Assembly (NCBI GenBank): GCA_024693135.1
Contig: JAILLN010000001.1
Span: 1 to 64,000 of the forward strand
From: Lachnospiraceae bacterium
GTDB taxonomy: Bacteria > Bacillota > Clostridia > Lachnospirales > Lachnospiraceae
Direction of reading: 5' to 3'
Length of the DNA: 64,000 nt
Shown here piece by piece: positions 16,109-25,069 of the stretch (position 1 is the first letter of the stretch; the number at the start of each line of letters is the position of its first letter). The position numbers were made by a program, and so were the translations under genes. The notes beneath the pieces are model-generated. The model did no database searches. It had not been told where the DNA came from and was given only the letters and a program-made list of their open reading frames with translations.

Positions 16109-17587
16109 TCAGAATTGGAAATAGATAAACTGCTGGGCGTCGTATTCCGGCCCGTAAATCCCAAAAATAAGGATTCCCGCCACTGCGGCATAGCATAAAA
16201 GCCACCTGAACCAGAGTCCCTGGCCTTTAAGCCATTCACGGAAGCGGATCCCCTTTAAGCTAAGCAGGTCGGCAATAAAAAGGATCAACATGGACAGCAA
16301 AAGCACATTCAGCTTCTCCCCGCCCTCAAGACCGAGCTTGGAGAGATTGTCTCCCCAGGTAAGCCACTCTCCTCCGGTAAGCCCAAGACACCGGCTGAGC
16401 ACCCCGATGCCTTCCCGTACAGACTGTGCCCTAAAAAAGATCCAGCTGATATCCACAAGGAAAAAGGTACAGACTACACGGGCCAGCTTATGGCTGAAGG
16501 CCTCTGTTCTTATGCCCGCCTTTTTGCACAGACCCTCCCGGAGGGGAGCCGTCCATTCTGAAACGATCTGGTACAACCCGTTCAGCCCGCCCCAGGCCAC
16601 GAAATGCAGGCTCGCCCCATGCCATAAGCCGCTAAGCAGAAATACCGTCATGCAATTGATCCATTTGCGGATCCTGCCTTTGCGGTTTCCTCCCAGGGGG
16701 ATATAGAGATAATCCCGAAACCAGCTGGTCAGGGAGATATGCCATCTCCTCCAGAAATCCGCCACGGATACGGAAAAATACGGCTTATTGAAATTATCCA
16801 TCAGACGGAATCCGAGGATCTCGGCAGCTCCTACCGCGATATTGGAATAGCCCCCAAAATCACAGTAGATCTGGAAGGCAAAGCACACCGATGCCCAAAA
16901 AAGCTGGTATCCGGTACACTGTTCCCATTGGTCATAAGCCGAATCCACGACAATGGCCAGATAAGAAGCCAGAACCACCTTCTGGAAATACCCATACAGC
17001 ATCAAAAGCAATCCGGATCTCACCCTGTCCCACGCAAAGGGATGGTCTTCATCCACCTGGTGGAGCAGGTTTTTGGACCGCTCGATGGGACCCGCCACAA
17101 GCTGGGGGAAAAAGCTGACAAATAGCGCATATTTGAAGAAGTTTTTTTCCGGCTCCACCTCTCCCCTATATACATCCATGGTATAGCTCAATGCCTGGAA
17201 GGTATAAAACGAGATCCCCACCGGAAGCAGCACGTCAAAGGCCGGTTTATGGAAAGCCAGTCCGAAAAAGCCCAAAAACCCTTCCAGCAGATCTGCCGCA
17301 AAGCCAAAATACTTAAAGAAAAAGAGAATGCCAAGATTAATGGCAAAGGATAGAGCCACCACGGCCTTCTTCCGTTTTTCTGTGGAGGAACGGGCGATCC
17401 CTATGCCGGAAAGGTAGGTGATCAGGGTGGATGCAAGGAGAAGCAGAGCGTATTCTGCCTCCCAGCACATATAGAAAAAATAGCTGCAGCCAAGCAGCCA
17501 AATGGTCTTTAGGCGCCGGGGCATGATAAAATATGCCAAGCAAACCGCCGGGAAAAAAAGCAGAAAATCGATCGAATTAAAAAGCAT
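16109..17587 (-). CDS. MBOAT family O-acyltransferase (AlgI/DltB-like)
   Basis: A 492-residue polytopic membrane protein that starts MLFNSIDFLLFFPAVCLAY, typical of AlgI/DltB-type MBOAT enzymes. The family motifs are DFWRRWHISLTSWFRDYLYI with His283 and LSGLWHGAS with the catalytic His323. Such enzymes pass acyl groups through the membrane to a partner that acylates a surface polymer. The partner is probably the SGNH protein encoded five bases upstream. The polymer is unknown; the capsule of this locus is a candidate. Confidence 0.9.
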   Translation of the reverse strand: MLFNSIDFLLFFPAVCLAYFIMPRRLKTIWLLGCSYFFYMCWEAEYALLLLASTLITYLSGIGIARSSTEKRKKAVVALSFAINLGILFFFKYFGFAADLLEGFLGFFGLAFHKPAFDVLLPVGISFYTFQALSYTMDVYRGEVEPEKNFFKYALFVSFFPQLVAGPIERSKNLLHQVDEDHPFAWDRVRSGLLLMLYGYFQKVVLASYLAIVVDSAYDQWEQCTGYQLFWASVCFAFQIYCDFGGYSNIAVGAAEILGFRLMDNFNKPYFSVSVADFWRRWHISLTSWFRDYLYIPLGGNRKGRIRKWINCMTVFLLSGLWHGASLHFVAWGGLNGLYQIVSEWTAPLREGLCKKAGIRTEAFSHKLARVVCTFFLVDISWIFFRAQSVREGIGVLSRCLGLTGGEWLTWGDNLSKLGLEGGEKLNVLLLSMLILFIADLLSLKGIRFREWLKGQGLWFRWLLCYAAVAGILIFGIYGPEYDAQQFIYFQF

Positions 17588-17592
17588 GATCC

Positions 17593-18627
17593 CTATTCCT
17601 TCGAATGGAGTTCCACATAGTTTCTATATTCCTCATAATCCCTATCCCAGGAAGCAAAAGAGGCTTCTTTTTTGTGTCCTTTCAAGCCGAAATCCGAAGC
17701 CAGCCGGTCTCCAAGGTATTTTGTGACCTTCCCTGCCCCCCAGACATTCGGATGCTCATAGTCTTCAAAATCATGCGCGAAGTCCAGATCCTCCATCTCC
17801 CTCTGGCAGTAATAGAGCGGAATGCCCCGGTCCCTGAGATATCCCTCGGCTTTCCGGTTTCTGCCCTGGGTCTCCTCATACCATTCCCTTTCCTCCCCGT
17901 CCAGATCACTGAAGGGACTGAAATATACGGCAAGGGCGATCCCGTTTTCCGCACAAAGCGTCCGGATCCTTTCAAAATAATCCAATGCCATTTCCGGAAT
18001 ATCGGCTTCTTCCACATCCAAGCCCGGATCCCTTTGCGGATCGATCTCAAAATTGATATTTGAGCCCTTATTCCACTCCTTGGCATAAAAGTCCTTTGTC
18101 TGAAGCTCATTCCACCGGGAATGATAAAGCAGAAAAGGAAAATAAAATTCCAGCCTGTCCTTTAAGGAATAGTCGGAAAGCTCATCATCCAGCATTTCCT
18201 TTTTTACCTTCCCCAGTCTCATGCCGTCAATGGATGCATGCAGGCGTTCCTCACTGGCAAAGGCATGGTATGTACGGAAATAATATCCCTCCAGCAGCAC
18301 GACCTTTGGTTTCTGGTACTGCAGCGCATCCTTGAGCATATAATAGGACGTAACAAAGGTCTGGGAGGGTCCCCCGATCACATAGGAAGTGATCCCCTGC
18401 TCATGCCAGAGCACGTTGGGCTGAAAGGATGTAAATGCATGGCTGCTTCCTATGCATAATACATCCAGGGTATTCTTTTCGAGATGATAATAGGAGCTGC
18501 TCAAAATGGACAGATCCCCATCCCCTTCTTTTCGCATAAAAATCCGGGATAATTCTGCAAAAAGCATCAGCAGCCCCGCAAGAAAAATCCCGAAAAGGAT
18601 CAGCCTTCCCGGCCATTTCTGTTTCAT
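17593..18627 (-). CDS. SGNH/GDSL-like membrane-anchored acyltransferase partner
   Basis: A 344-residue protein with one N-terminal membrane helix (residues 8-28) and an extracytoplasmic SGNH-hydrolase-like domain. The nucleophile motif is CIGSSHAF (Ser61/Ser62) and the C-terminal block is FEDYEHPN with His292. It resembles the DltD/AlgX class that works next to an MBOAT protein. GGGGAGG precedes the ATG. It is the first gene of the pair, with the MBOAT gene following at once, so the two form an O-acylation module for a cell-surface glycan (inference from family and context). Confidence 0.8.
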   Translation of the reverse strand: MKQKWPGRLILFGIFLAGLLMLFAELSRIFMRKEGDGDLSILSSSYYHLEKNTLDVLCIGSSHAFTSFQPNVLWHEQGITSYVIGGPSQTFVTSYYMLKDALQYQKPKVVLLEGYYFRTYHAFASEERLHASIDGMRLGKVKKEMLDDELSDYSLKDRLEFYFPFLLYHSRWNELQTKDFYAKEWNKGSNINFEIDPQRDPGLDVEEADIPEMALDYFERIRTLCAENGIALAVYFSPFSDLDGEEREWYEETQGRNRKAEGYLRDRGIPLYYCQREMEDLDFAHDFEDYEHPNVWGAGKVTKYLGDRLASDFGLKGHKKEASFASWDRDYEEYRNYVELHSKE

Positions 18628-18692
18628 GATGCCTCCCCTGCTTCAAACATTGATATATTATCCCGAATTCATGCCATCGTCAACGAATGAAA

Positions 18693-18715
18693 AAAAGAGG
18701 ACGGCATTGCCGTCC
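18693..18715 (-). terminator. Terminator of the NlpC/P60 gene
   Basis: A GGACGGC-ATT-GCCGTCC stem (18699-18715) is followed on the minus strand by TCTTTTTTT, a standard Rho-independent terminator just after the NlpC/P60 stop codon. Confidence 0.85.
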
Positions 18716-18738
18716 CCTTTCGTAATGGCTCTTTTGTT

Positions 18739-20250
18739 TTAGAAGATCCGGCGTACAGCCAGCACGGAACGATAGGATACCGGTGAGACCTTGATCCCTG
18801 TCCTTGCAGTAGAAGCATGGACGATCTGGCCATTCCCGAGATAGATCCCCACATGTCCGGAATAGCAGACGATATCTCCCGCCTGGGCATTTGCAATGCC
18901 GCCGCTGACTCCATAGCCTACTCCTCGGTCAGCACCAGAACTGTGAGGAAGAGACACGCCGAAGTTGCGGTATACGCTCATGACAAATCCGGAGCAGTCC
19001 GTTCCATTTGTCAGAGATGACCCGCCATAAACATAGGGATTGCCCACAAACTGGAGTGCAAACTTAGCAACCTCTGCACCGGTGCCGCCTCCTGCTACTC
19101 CATAGCTTGCTGAAGGTGCCGCGCCCTGTCCGGACTGCTTCTTCGACGAAGATTTCTTCTTTCCGGCCTCTTCTGCTGCCTTGCGTGCGGCCTCCCTGGC
19201 GGCCTCTTCCTTAGCCAGCCTGGCCTCCTCTTCTTCCTTAGATTCAGCTCTTACAAAGTCTGTATAAAGCCGTACAAACTCTGAAGAGACAAAACCGTCA
19301 CCTTCCTCGATGGAGACCTTGACCCAGCCGTCCAGCTCGTCTAAGACCTCCAGCTCGTCCTCGATGGGTACCATGCCCAGCACCTCTGCTTCCTTCGAGG
19401 GCTCACTCCGTACATATAACGTCGTGGTCGTAACCACTGCCATCCTTTTTCCAACTTCCTTGGCAAGAGCCTGGGCGTCTTCGCCGGTCACGCAATATTC
19501 GCCCTTCACATATCCGGTCACGCTTCCGGACTTGATCTTGTACCATTCTCCTTCTTCTTCGATGAGGTCGCCGGCAGATTTGTCATACAGCTTGCCGATG
19601 ATATTGGCGCTTTCCGATGCCGCATCCCTTACATTCACATAATCGCTGACATGGGCAATGACCAGATTGGTAAAATCCTCTTCTTCATTCTTTTTATTAC
19701 GTGTCACCACATCCACCAGATTCAGGATCTCGCCTTCCCCCTCCTCGGATGTGGTCAGGAGGGCTGCCGCCCCTACGCCGGCTCCTACCGATTCCTCCAC
19801 GGAAGCTGCTGCTGTGACGCCGCTTCCGGCTGTCGACCCGGCTCCTACCGTGATCAGCTCCGGCTCTGAGCTGTCTGCTGTACTGACAGACGGCTCTGTC
19901 ACGGCTACCATCTTTGCCTTCACCGCTGAAGACTCATCTTCTGCCGGCTGTGAGATCACCGTTTTTGCAGAAAGGACAATACTCTCGCCTGCTCCTGAGA
20001 GCACGGAATTGATCTTTGCATCCTTTACGGTATGAGAAACAACACTTGTATCATCCACGATCCCACGGTCGCTCTTTATCTTCTCTGCCTGTACTGCTGT
20101 AACAGATATCCCCTCATTTAATACTCTCGCTGTACCTGCTGCAGGAAGGATGGAGCTCAGACCGTCCGCTGCAAACACAGCGGTAGTTTCTGAAACCATC
20201 ATTACCGTGATCAGTCCGGCAGTGATAAATCGAATGAGATTGTTTTTCAT
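18739..20250 (-). CDS. Secreted NlpC/P60 cell-wall hydrolase with two SH3 domains
   Basis: A 503-residue exported protein. The signal peptide ends near TAVFAADG (residue 28). A Ser/Ala/Val-rich region follows, then two bacterial SH3 domains (about 192-255 and 268-328), a charged Glu/Ala/Lys coiled region (335-370), and the C40 peptidase domain (390-503). The catalytic set is visible: TDCSGFV with Cys419, SGHVGIY with His466, and IVHAS with His478. Members cut the D-Glu-diamino-acid bond of wall peptides. It has its own consensus promoter and terminator, so it is a single-gene unit. Confidence 0.9.
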   Translation of the reverse strand: MKNNLIRFITAGLITVMMVSETTAVFAADGLSSILPAAGTARVLNEGISVTAVQAEKIKSDRGIVDDTSVVSHTVKDAKINSVLSGAGESIVLSAKTVISQPAEDESSAVKAKMVAVTEPSVSTADSSEPELITVGAGSTAGSGVTAAASVEESVGAGVGAAALLTTSEEGEGEILNLVDVVTRNKKNEEEDFTNLVIAHVSDYVNVRDAASESANIIGKLYDKSAGDLIEEEGEWYKIKSGSVTGYVKGEYCVTGEDAQALAKEVGKRMAVVTTTTLYVRSEPSKEAEVLGMVPIEDELEVLDELDGWVKVSIEEGDGFVSSEFVRLYTDFVRAESKEEEEARLAKEEAAREAARKAAEEAGKKKSSSKKQSGQGAAPSASYGVAGGGTGAEVAKFALQFVGNPYVYGGSSLTNGTDCSGFVMSVYRNFGVSLPHSSGADRGVGYGVSGGIANAQAGDIVCYSGHVGIYLGNGQIVHASTARTGIKVSPVSYRSVLAVRRIF

Positions 20251-20303
20251 ATAGGAATTCTCTCCAGTTTAAATTGTTACAAATTTGTTAAAATCCGAGT
20301 ATC

Positions 20304-20332
20304 AATATAGCACCGAAAAAAATCCTTGTCAA
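20304..20332 (-). promoter_or_regulatory. Promoter of the NlpC/P60 gene
   Basis: On the minus strand a perfect TTGACA (20327-20332) and TATATT (20304-20309) are spaced by 17 bases. The leader would be about 47 bases with GGAGAG before the ATG. Confidence 0.8.
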
Positions 20333-20417
20333 CCCCCAAGACCGCGATTTTACTCTATTTTAATATTACCAAATTGTTACGGTCGGTATACATAAATCAC
20401 AAGATGCTGCGATCCGA

Positions 20418-20446
20418 TTTACATAATTGTATAATTATGGTATACC
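20418..20446 (+). promoter_or_regulatory. Promoter of the SDR gene
   Basis: TTTACA (20418-20423) and TATACC (20441-20446) are 17 bases apart, and the -10 box is extended by TGG. The spacing to the ATG at 20506 leaves a normal leader with AAGAGGAGA. Confidence 0.6.
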
Positions 20447-20505
20447 ATTTACTGTATCATCTCTGTCTGATGTACTAAAAAAAATACAAAATCAAGAGGA
20501 GAATT

Positions 20506-21198
20506 ATGTCAACTAAATATGCTCTTGTGACCGGCGCATCCCGCGGGATCGGCCGTGCCATCGCAGAAAAACTGGCTGCCGAGAACTACATCCTATATAC
20601 GATCTGTCGTTCAGACCCTGACCGGATCCGCGACTTTCCGGGACGCTGCTACGCAGGAGATGTGGGCGACTTCGATTTTATCTCTGAAGTATTCCATGAC
20701 ATCGAAAGACTCGACGTGCTGGTCAACAATGCCGGCATCTCCCGGTTCGGCCTTTTGCAGGACATAAGCAGAACGGAGTGGGATGAGATCCTCTCCGTCA
20801 ACCTTTCTTCCATATATAATACCTGCCATTTTGCCATTCCCCTGATGGTAAGACGGCATTCCGGCCGGATCATCAATATCTCCTCTCAGTGGGGGGTCGT
20901 AGGCGCTTCCATGGAAGCGGCATATTCCGCCTCCAAAGGCGGAGTCAACGCCCTGACAAAAGCCCTGGCAAAAGAGCTTTCCCCAAGCGGCATCCAGGTG
21001 AATGCCATTGCCTGCGGCGTGATCGATACCGATATGAATCAATCCTTAACTCCAGAAGACCGCCAGGTTCTTTCCCAGCAGATCCCCGCCGGCCGCTTTG
21101 GGACTTCGGAGGAAGTCGCCGACATGGCATGGCAGCTGATCCAGGCACCTCCCTATCTTACCGGCCAGGTCATCGGACTGGACGGGGGCTGGATCTAA
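20506..21198 (+). CDS. SDR-family oxidoreductase (FabG-like)
   Basis: A 230-residue short-chain dehydrogenase. It has the cofactor motif TGASRGIG (residues 9-16), NNAG (74-77), and the catalytic Ser127, Tyr140 and Lys144 in NISSQ and YSASKGG. The PG-type ending LTGQVIGLDGGW is that of FabG-like NADP reductases. Candidates include 3-oxoacyl-ACP reductase or the EF-P 5-aminopentanone reductase YmfI; without neighbours of either pathway I leave it open. It is the only plus-strand gene in this part and its stop overlaps that of the convergent FkbH gene. Confidence 0.8.
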   Translation: MSTKYALVTGASRGIGRAIAEKLAAENYILYTICRSDPDRIRDFPGRCYAGDVGDFDFISEVFHDIERLDVLVNNAGISRFGLLQDISRTEWDEILSVNLSSIYNTCHFAIPLMVRRHSGRIINISSQWGVVGASMEAAYSASKGGVNALTKALAKELSPSGIQVNAIACGVIDTDMNQSLTPEDRQVLSQQIPAGRFGTSEEVADMAWQLIQAPPYLTGQVIGLDGGWI

Positions 21199-22919
21199 TG
21201 GATAAAGGTGGGAAAAGGACGATAATCCTTAACCTCTAAAAGATATCTTCCCTCCCCCTCATTCGTAAAGCCAAGCCGGTCATAAAGCCCGGATACCATG
21301 TCATTCTTGCTTGTACGGAGGTACTCCCCTATGATCTGTCCGATCCCTTCCTTCCGGCACAGGCTTACGATCTCATTCATGATATACTCTTCCATGCCCC
21401 TCTTCAGCACACGGCAGCTCATAAACCAGGTATCGATAAAGGCCCGGCCGCCCTCCAGCTTTTTTAATATGACGGCACTGATCAGTCCATAGTCTCCAAA
21501 CCGGTCCCGGAGCATAAAATACCTGGTCAGGTATCCTTCATCCTCTGCCAGATGCCGGATCTCGTCCTCTAAATAACGTACCGTCCGGAGATTAAACTGG
21601 TTGGATCTTTGGGACAGCTCCGCGATCCTGGGATAATGAAACGCATCAAAGGGCTTTGCCTCGGCAGTCATTTCAAGGGACTGCAGGTATTCTTCTATCG
21701 ATACGCTGGCGGATTCCGCTTCCCTCCTCTTTGCCTCCGCATGATACAGCCCGGTGCGGTCTGCGCCCTTAAGCGCAAAGGAAGCAGTTTCAAATAAATG
21801 CAGCGGTTGAAGGAAGGAAAGATATTCCGCCGGATCCTCAGGAAGCTCCGGCACCGTCACCTCCGGGATCAGCTCCCTGACCAGATTTCTTTCATATGGG
21901 TTGTCATCCAGAAACACCATGCTGTCAAAGCCGATATTCAATACAGACTGGATCCACCGGATATTCGAAGCCTTATCCTCCCAATTTGCCACAAAAACAG
22001 CAAAATCATCTAAATGAAGGATCATGTCCGGATGCTTTTCAAAGGGTTCCTTCGCCTGATCTTCGTCATTTTTCGAACATACTGCAAGAAGGATCCCTCT
22101 CTTCTTTAATTCCAGGCACCACCTTTGAAGGTCGCTGAACGCCCTCCCCGCGCCCAGCTCCCCGATCTCGATCCCGTTCAGGCCGTCTTCCCCGACGATC
22201 CCTCCCCAAAGCGTATTATCCAGATCCAGGATCAGGCATTTCCGGATCCTTCCCCGCACGGCAAATATCACATCATAGATCTCCTCCGTGCTGCGGACCA
22301 CTGCCTCAAACCCAAGAGACATCCTTGCCTGATAGTAATATTTGCGATCAGAAAACTCCCTCTTTCCGTATTCTGCCTGGATCATGTCCAGATCGATCAG
22401 AAACACGGACTGAGCCTGCGAGGCTTTTTCGGCAAGGAGATAATTCAGCTTAAACAGCTGATAAGAAAAAGAGGAAGGCTCCCTAAGGGCATAATTTCCG
22501 AGAACCCCCTCATCCATCCGGTTAAAATTAAACTGCAGGATCACTGCCCTGGTGTTTCTTTTCAGCCCGTCCCAGCAGGATAAGATCCGGTCCAGATATT
22601 GTTCGGCAAAATCCTGCCTGGTATTTTCCGGGGTCCTCTGGTATTCCTCATAGGCGCGTTCCACGGAAAAATAGAGCACGACAAAATCGCGCTCTTCCTG
22701 ATAAAGCTCTGAGGCCTCATCAAATATGCTGGTTTCAATGCTGTCATACTCTGCATCATATACCTCGGCACGGATCTGATGTTCATAACCCATCCCCCGG
22801 ATCGCATTGGCCAGAAACTGTGTCGCGGAATCTCCCAGCACAGCCAGGCTGATCCGTTCTTTTTCCGGTGTATCCCGGAATTTTTTGATATTCTTTTTTA
22901 ATTCATTATAGGTTTTCAT
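21195..22919 (-). CDS. FkbH-like HAD-IIIC protein with C-terminal acetyltransferase-like domain
   Basis: About 574 residues in the three-part FkbH layout: an N-terminal domain (1-220), a HAD-IIIC phosphatase-like core with ILDLDNTLWGG (Asp233 and Asp235) and FLDDNPYERNLV, and a C-terminal GNAT-like part (RFGDYGLISAVIL, DTWFMSCRVLKRGME). FkbH proteins take the glyceryl group of 1,3-bisphosphoglycerate and load it on a carrier protein. No acyl-carrier gene is next to it, so a role in decorating the surface glycan is only inferred. A GTG at 22922 directly precedes the chosen ATG. It is the last gene of a GT8-GT2-FkbH unit. Confidence 0.82.
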   Translation of the reverse strand: MKTYNELKKNIKKFRDTPEKERISLAVLGDSATQFLANAIRGMGYEHQIRAEVYDAEYDSIETSIFDEASELYQEERDFVVLYFSVERAYEEYQRTPENTRQDFAEQYLDRILSCWDGLKRNTRAVILQFNFNRMDEGVLGNYALREPSSFSYQLFKLNYLLAEKASQAQSVFLIDLDMIQAEYGKREFSDRKYYYQARMSLGFEAVVRSTEEIYDVIFAVRGRIRKCLILDLDNTLWGGIVGEDGLNGIEIGELGAGRAFSDLQRWCLELKKRGILLAVCSKNDEDQAKEPFEKHPDMILHLDDFAVFVANWEDKASNIRWIQSVLNIGFDSMVFLDDNPYERNLVRELIPEVTVPELPEDPAEYLSFLQPLHLFETASFALKGADRTGLYHAEAKRREAESASVSIEEYLQSLEMTAEAKPFDAFHYPRIAELSQRSNQFNLRTVRYLEDEIRHLAEDEGYLTRYFMLRDRFGDYGLISAVILKKLEGGRAFIDTWFMSCRVLKRGMEEYIMNEIVSLCRKEGIGQIIGEYLRTSKNDMVSGLYDRLGFTNEGEGRYLLEVKDYRPFPTFIH

Positions 22920-22932
22920 CACGCAAGACCCG

Positions 22933-23904
22933 TCAGCTTAAAAATCCATGATCCCTGTCCAAAAACTGTTCAACGGTATACCTCGGCCTCCTTTTCGTCT
23001 CCAGATAGATCTTGCCGATATACTCCCCTATGACCCCCAGGGAAAGCAGGATCAGGCCGCCGATGGCCCAGACGGACACATTCAGGTAGGTCCAGCCCGG
23101 AACCGTCTCTCCCCTGGCATGACGGACAACCGAATAGATCATGATGCAGATGGATATCAGGAAGATAAAGACGCCCATGCCCGTGATCAGACGGATCGGC
23201 TGGACAGAAAAGGAAGTGATCCCTTCAAGGGCAAATGCGATCATCTTTTTTAGCGGATATTTGCTGCTGCCCGCAAACCGCTCCTTTCTTTCATAATAGA
23301 CGACATCAGAGGAAAAACCCACCAGAGGGATCAATCCCCTCAGGAAAAGATTCACCTCCTGGTATTCCGACAGTGCTTTGACGGCTCTTTGGCTCATCAA
23401 CCGGAAATCCGCATGATCATAGACCGTTTTCACTCCCATGCCCTGCATGAGCTTATAAAACGAATGCGCGGTGAAGCGCTTGAAAAAGGAATCCGTATTC
23501 CGGTCTGAGCGCACGCCGTATACCACGTCCACGCCGGATGCATATTTTTCAAGCATCAAGTCGATGGCATCCATATCATCCTGGAGATCCGCATCCATGG
23601 AGATCACGGCATCCGCATAGGGATATACGGTCATCAGCCCGGCTAAAAGCGCATTTTGATGTCCCCGGTTTCCGGACAGGCTGATGCCGGAAAATAAACT
23701 ATCCTTTTCGTGCAGGGCTGAGATCACGCTCCAGGTTCCGTCAGAAGAGCCGTCATTGATAAAGCAGATCCGGCTGTCCTCCCGCAGGATCCCTTCCCCC
23801 ATCAGCCCCTGCATTTTGTCCTTCAGCCTGCGGGCTGTCTCCGGCAGGACCTCTTCCTCATTAAAGCAGGGAAGCACCACATAAAGCGTCAGAGCCTGTC
23901 CCAT
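22933..23904 (-). CDS. GtrB-like family 2 glycosyltransferase (polyprenyl-phosphate sugar synthase)
   Basis: A 323-residue protein. The GT2 catalytic domain has VVLPCFNEEEVLPET at the start and SMDADLQDD as the metal-binding motif. Two C-terminal membrane helices (about 235-255 and 270-295) come with the ending EYIGKIYLETKRRP, as in GtrB and DPM1-like enzymes that put glucose or a similar sugar on undecaprenyl phosphate. The lipid-linked sugar may feed the YfhO proteins encoded upstream, as known for YfhO with its GtrB-like partners. Its start overlaps the end of the GT8 gene. Confidence 0.88.
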   Translation of the reverse strand: MGQALTLYVVLPCFNEEEVLPETARRLKDKMQGLMGEGILREDSRICFINDGSSDGTWSVISALHEKDSLFSGISLSGNRGHQNALLAGLMTVYPYADAVISMDADLQDDMDAIDLMLEKYASGVDVVYGVRSDRNTDSFFKRFTAHSFYKLMQGMGVKTVYDHADFRLMSQRAVKALSEYQEVNLFLRGLIPLVGFSSDVVYYERKERFAGSSKYPLKKMIAFALEGITSFSVQPIRLITGMGVFIFLISICIMIYSVVRHARGETVPGWTYLNVSVWAIGGLILLSLGVIGEYIGKIYLETKRRPRYTVEQFLDRDHGFLS

Positions 23905-24920
23905 ATATAATCCTTTCTGCTTCCGTTTTTCAAGGAATCGCTGTTTGCCCTGCGGATGGAACGTTCATACGCGGCGCGGAACAGCCGGATAAAGAGCTGC
24001 TCCGGCACCCTCCGGTAAAGCAGTTTCTCGATCCGAAAAACCAATCCCCGCCTGGCCTTCTTTTTCACATAGCCCGACCAGGGAGATTCTGTCAGGTACC
24101 GGTTAAAGAGGTCATTATCCGGATGGACATTGCCCTTATGCCAGGGGTACTCGCCGGCAAACCGGGAGGACAGAAAGATGACCGGGGCTTCTTCTGCCCG
24201 GGAAAGCTCTTCCTCGGTATAAAATCCGCGAAGGCTGAACACCTTCCGGTAATTCTTTTCGGAAAAGATCCTCAAGACAGGCTGCATGCTGTATTCCGGG
24301 TAAAGCTTCAGGATCTCCCCCTTCAGCACCACATTCAGAAGATCCTGCTCCGGAAGCGGATACCTGGCCCGCACGTTTTTGATATGATTTATGATCCGTT
24401 CCGTGCACCGCTCCCTGCGCCAGGCCTGCATATCAAACAGGATCACGCCGGCATTATAATAGTAATCATCCCTGGCAAAGCCCAGCTGCCTCTTATGCTT
24501 CCGTACCAGCGCATCCAGCACCATTGCGGCCGGATGCCCTTCCAGATCCATGTCTATAAGCCCCATAAGTCCCGATACAATGATGGTATTTACCTGAAGG
24601 TATAAGAGCCGCTTCACATCGGCATCCAATATCAGGCTCAGGTACATTCTCAGATCAAAGGAAAATTGCCCGCGGTATGCGGGAAGCTTCAGCTTCTTCA
24701 ATATGTGGAGAAGGCGCTCCCTGTCTAAGAAGGTCAGCTGCCGGCGGTATTTGGCTACAAGGGTACGGAGCCGGTCCTCTGATTCCCGGGAAAGGACGTC
24801 TCCCAGGATATAAATCCGGATCTCTTCAAAATCCCGGTTATTCTCCAGAAGAGACAGGATGGACACTCCGGCCGCCGCGATATGCTTTTCTCCAAATTCG
24901 TACAAGACGTCGATCTTCAT
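23889..24920 (-). CDS. Family 8 glycosyltransferase-like protein with altered DXD motif
   Basis: A 343-residue GT8-like protein. The fold signature is clear: AGVSILSLLENN, FDLRMYLSLILDADVKRLLYL, YYYNAGVILFDMQAW and PLPEQDLLN. However, at residues 109-111, where GT8 enzymes have the metal- and UDP-sugar-binding DXD, this protein reads QVN (LLYLQVNTIIV). It may be inactive, or use another metal site. It heads the GT8-GT2-FkbH unit; its own promoter should lie between it and the tandem repeat. Family call good, activity uncertain. Confidence 0.8.
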   Translation of the reverse strand: MKIDVLYEFGEKHIAAAGVSILSLLENNRDFEEIRIYILGDVLSRESEDRLRTLVAKYRRQLTFLDRERLLHILKKLKLPAYRGQFSFDLRMYLSLILDADVKRLLYLQVNTIIVSGLMGLIDMDLEGHPAAMVLDALVRKHKRQLGFARDDYYYNAGVILFDMQAWRRERCTERIINHIKNVRARYPLPEQDLLNVVLKGEILKLYPEYSMQPVLRIFSEKNYRKVFSLRGFYTEEELSRAEEAPVIFLSSRFAGEYPWHKGNVHPDNDLFNRYLTESPWSGYVKKKARRGLVFRIEKLLYRRVPEQLFIRLFRAAYERSIRRANSDSLKNGSRKDYIWDRL

Positions 24921-24960
24921 CCGTGATTCCTGTCTGCCGCCATAACAAAATAAAACCGAT

Positions 24961-25063
24961 AAAACATGCCAAAGGGCATACTACGCTGCCAGCGGGATAA
25001 AACATGCCAAAGGGCATACTACGCTGCCAGCGGGATAAAACATGCCAAAGGGCATGTTTTATT
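24961..25063. repeat. 38-bp tandem repeat (2.7 copies) ending in a terminator hairpin
   Basis: Units start at 24961, 24999 and 25037, each beginning AAAACATGCCAAAGGGCAT. The first two complete units are identical (38 bases each); the third is cut after the hairpin and continues GTTTTATT. Each unit holds the small hairpin ATGCC-AAAG-GGCAT. The array lies between the second YfhO gene and the GT8 gene. Confidence 0.9.
25037..25063 (-). terminator. Terminator at the end of the polysaccharide operon
   Basis: AAAACATGCC-AAAG-GGCATGTTTT pairs fully and is flanked by T on both strands, so it could work in both directions. It begins six bases after the stop of the YfhO gene. The two upstream repeat units keep the inner stem but lack the outer T-run side. 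Confidence 0.75.
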
Positions 25064-25069
25064 ATACCA

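Noticed and set aside
24961-25063. Looked at as a small CRISPR array
   Set aside because: Units are directly joined with no spacers, and no cas gene is near.
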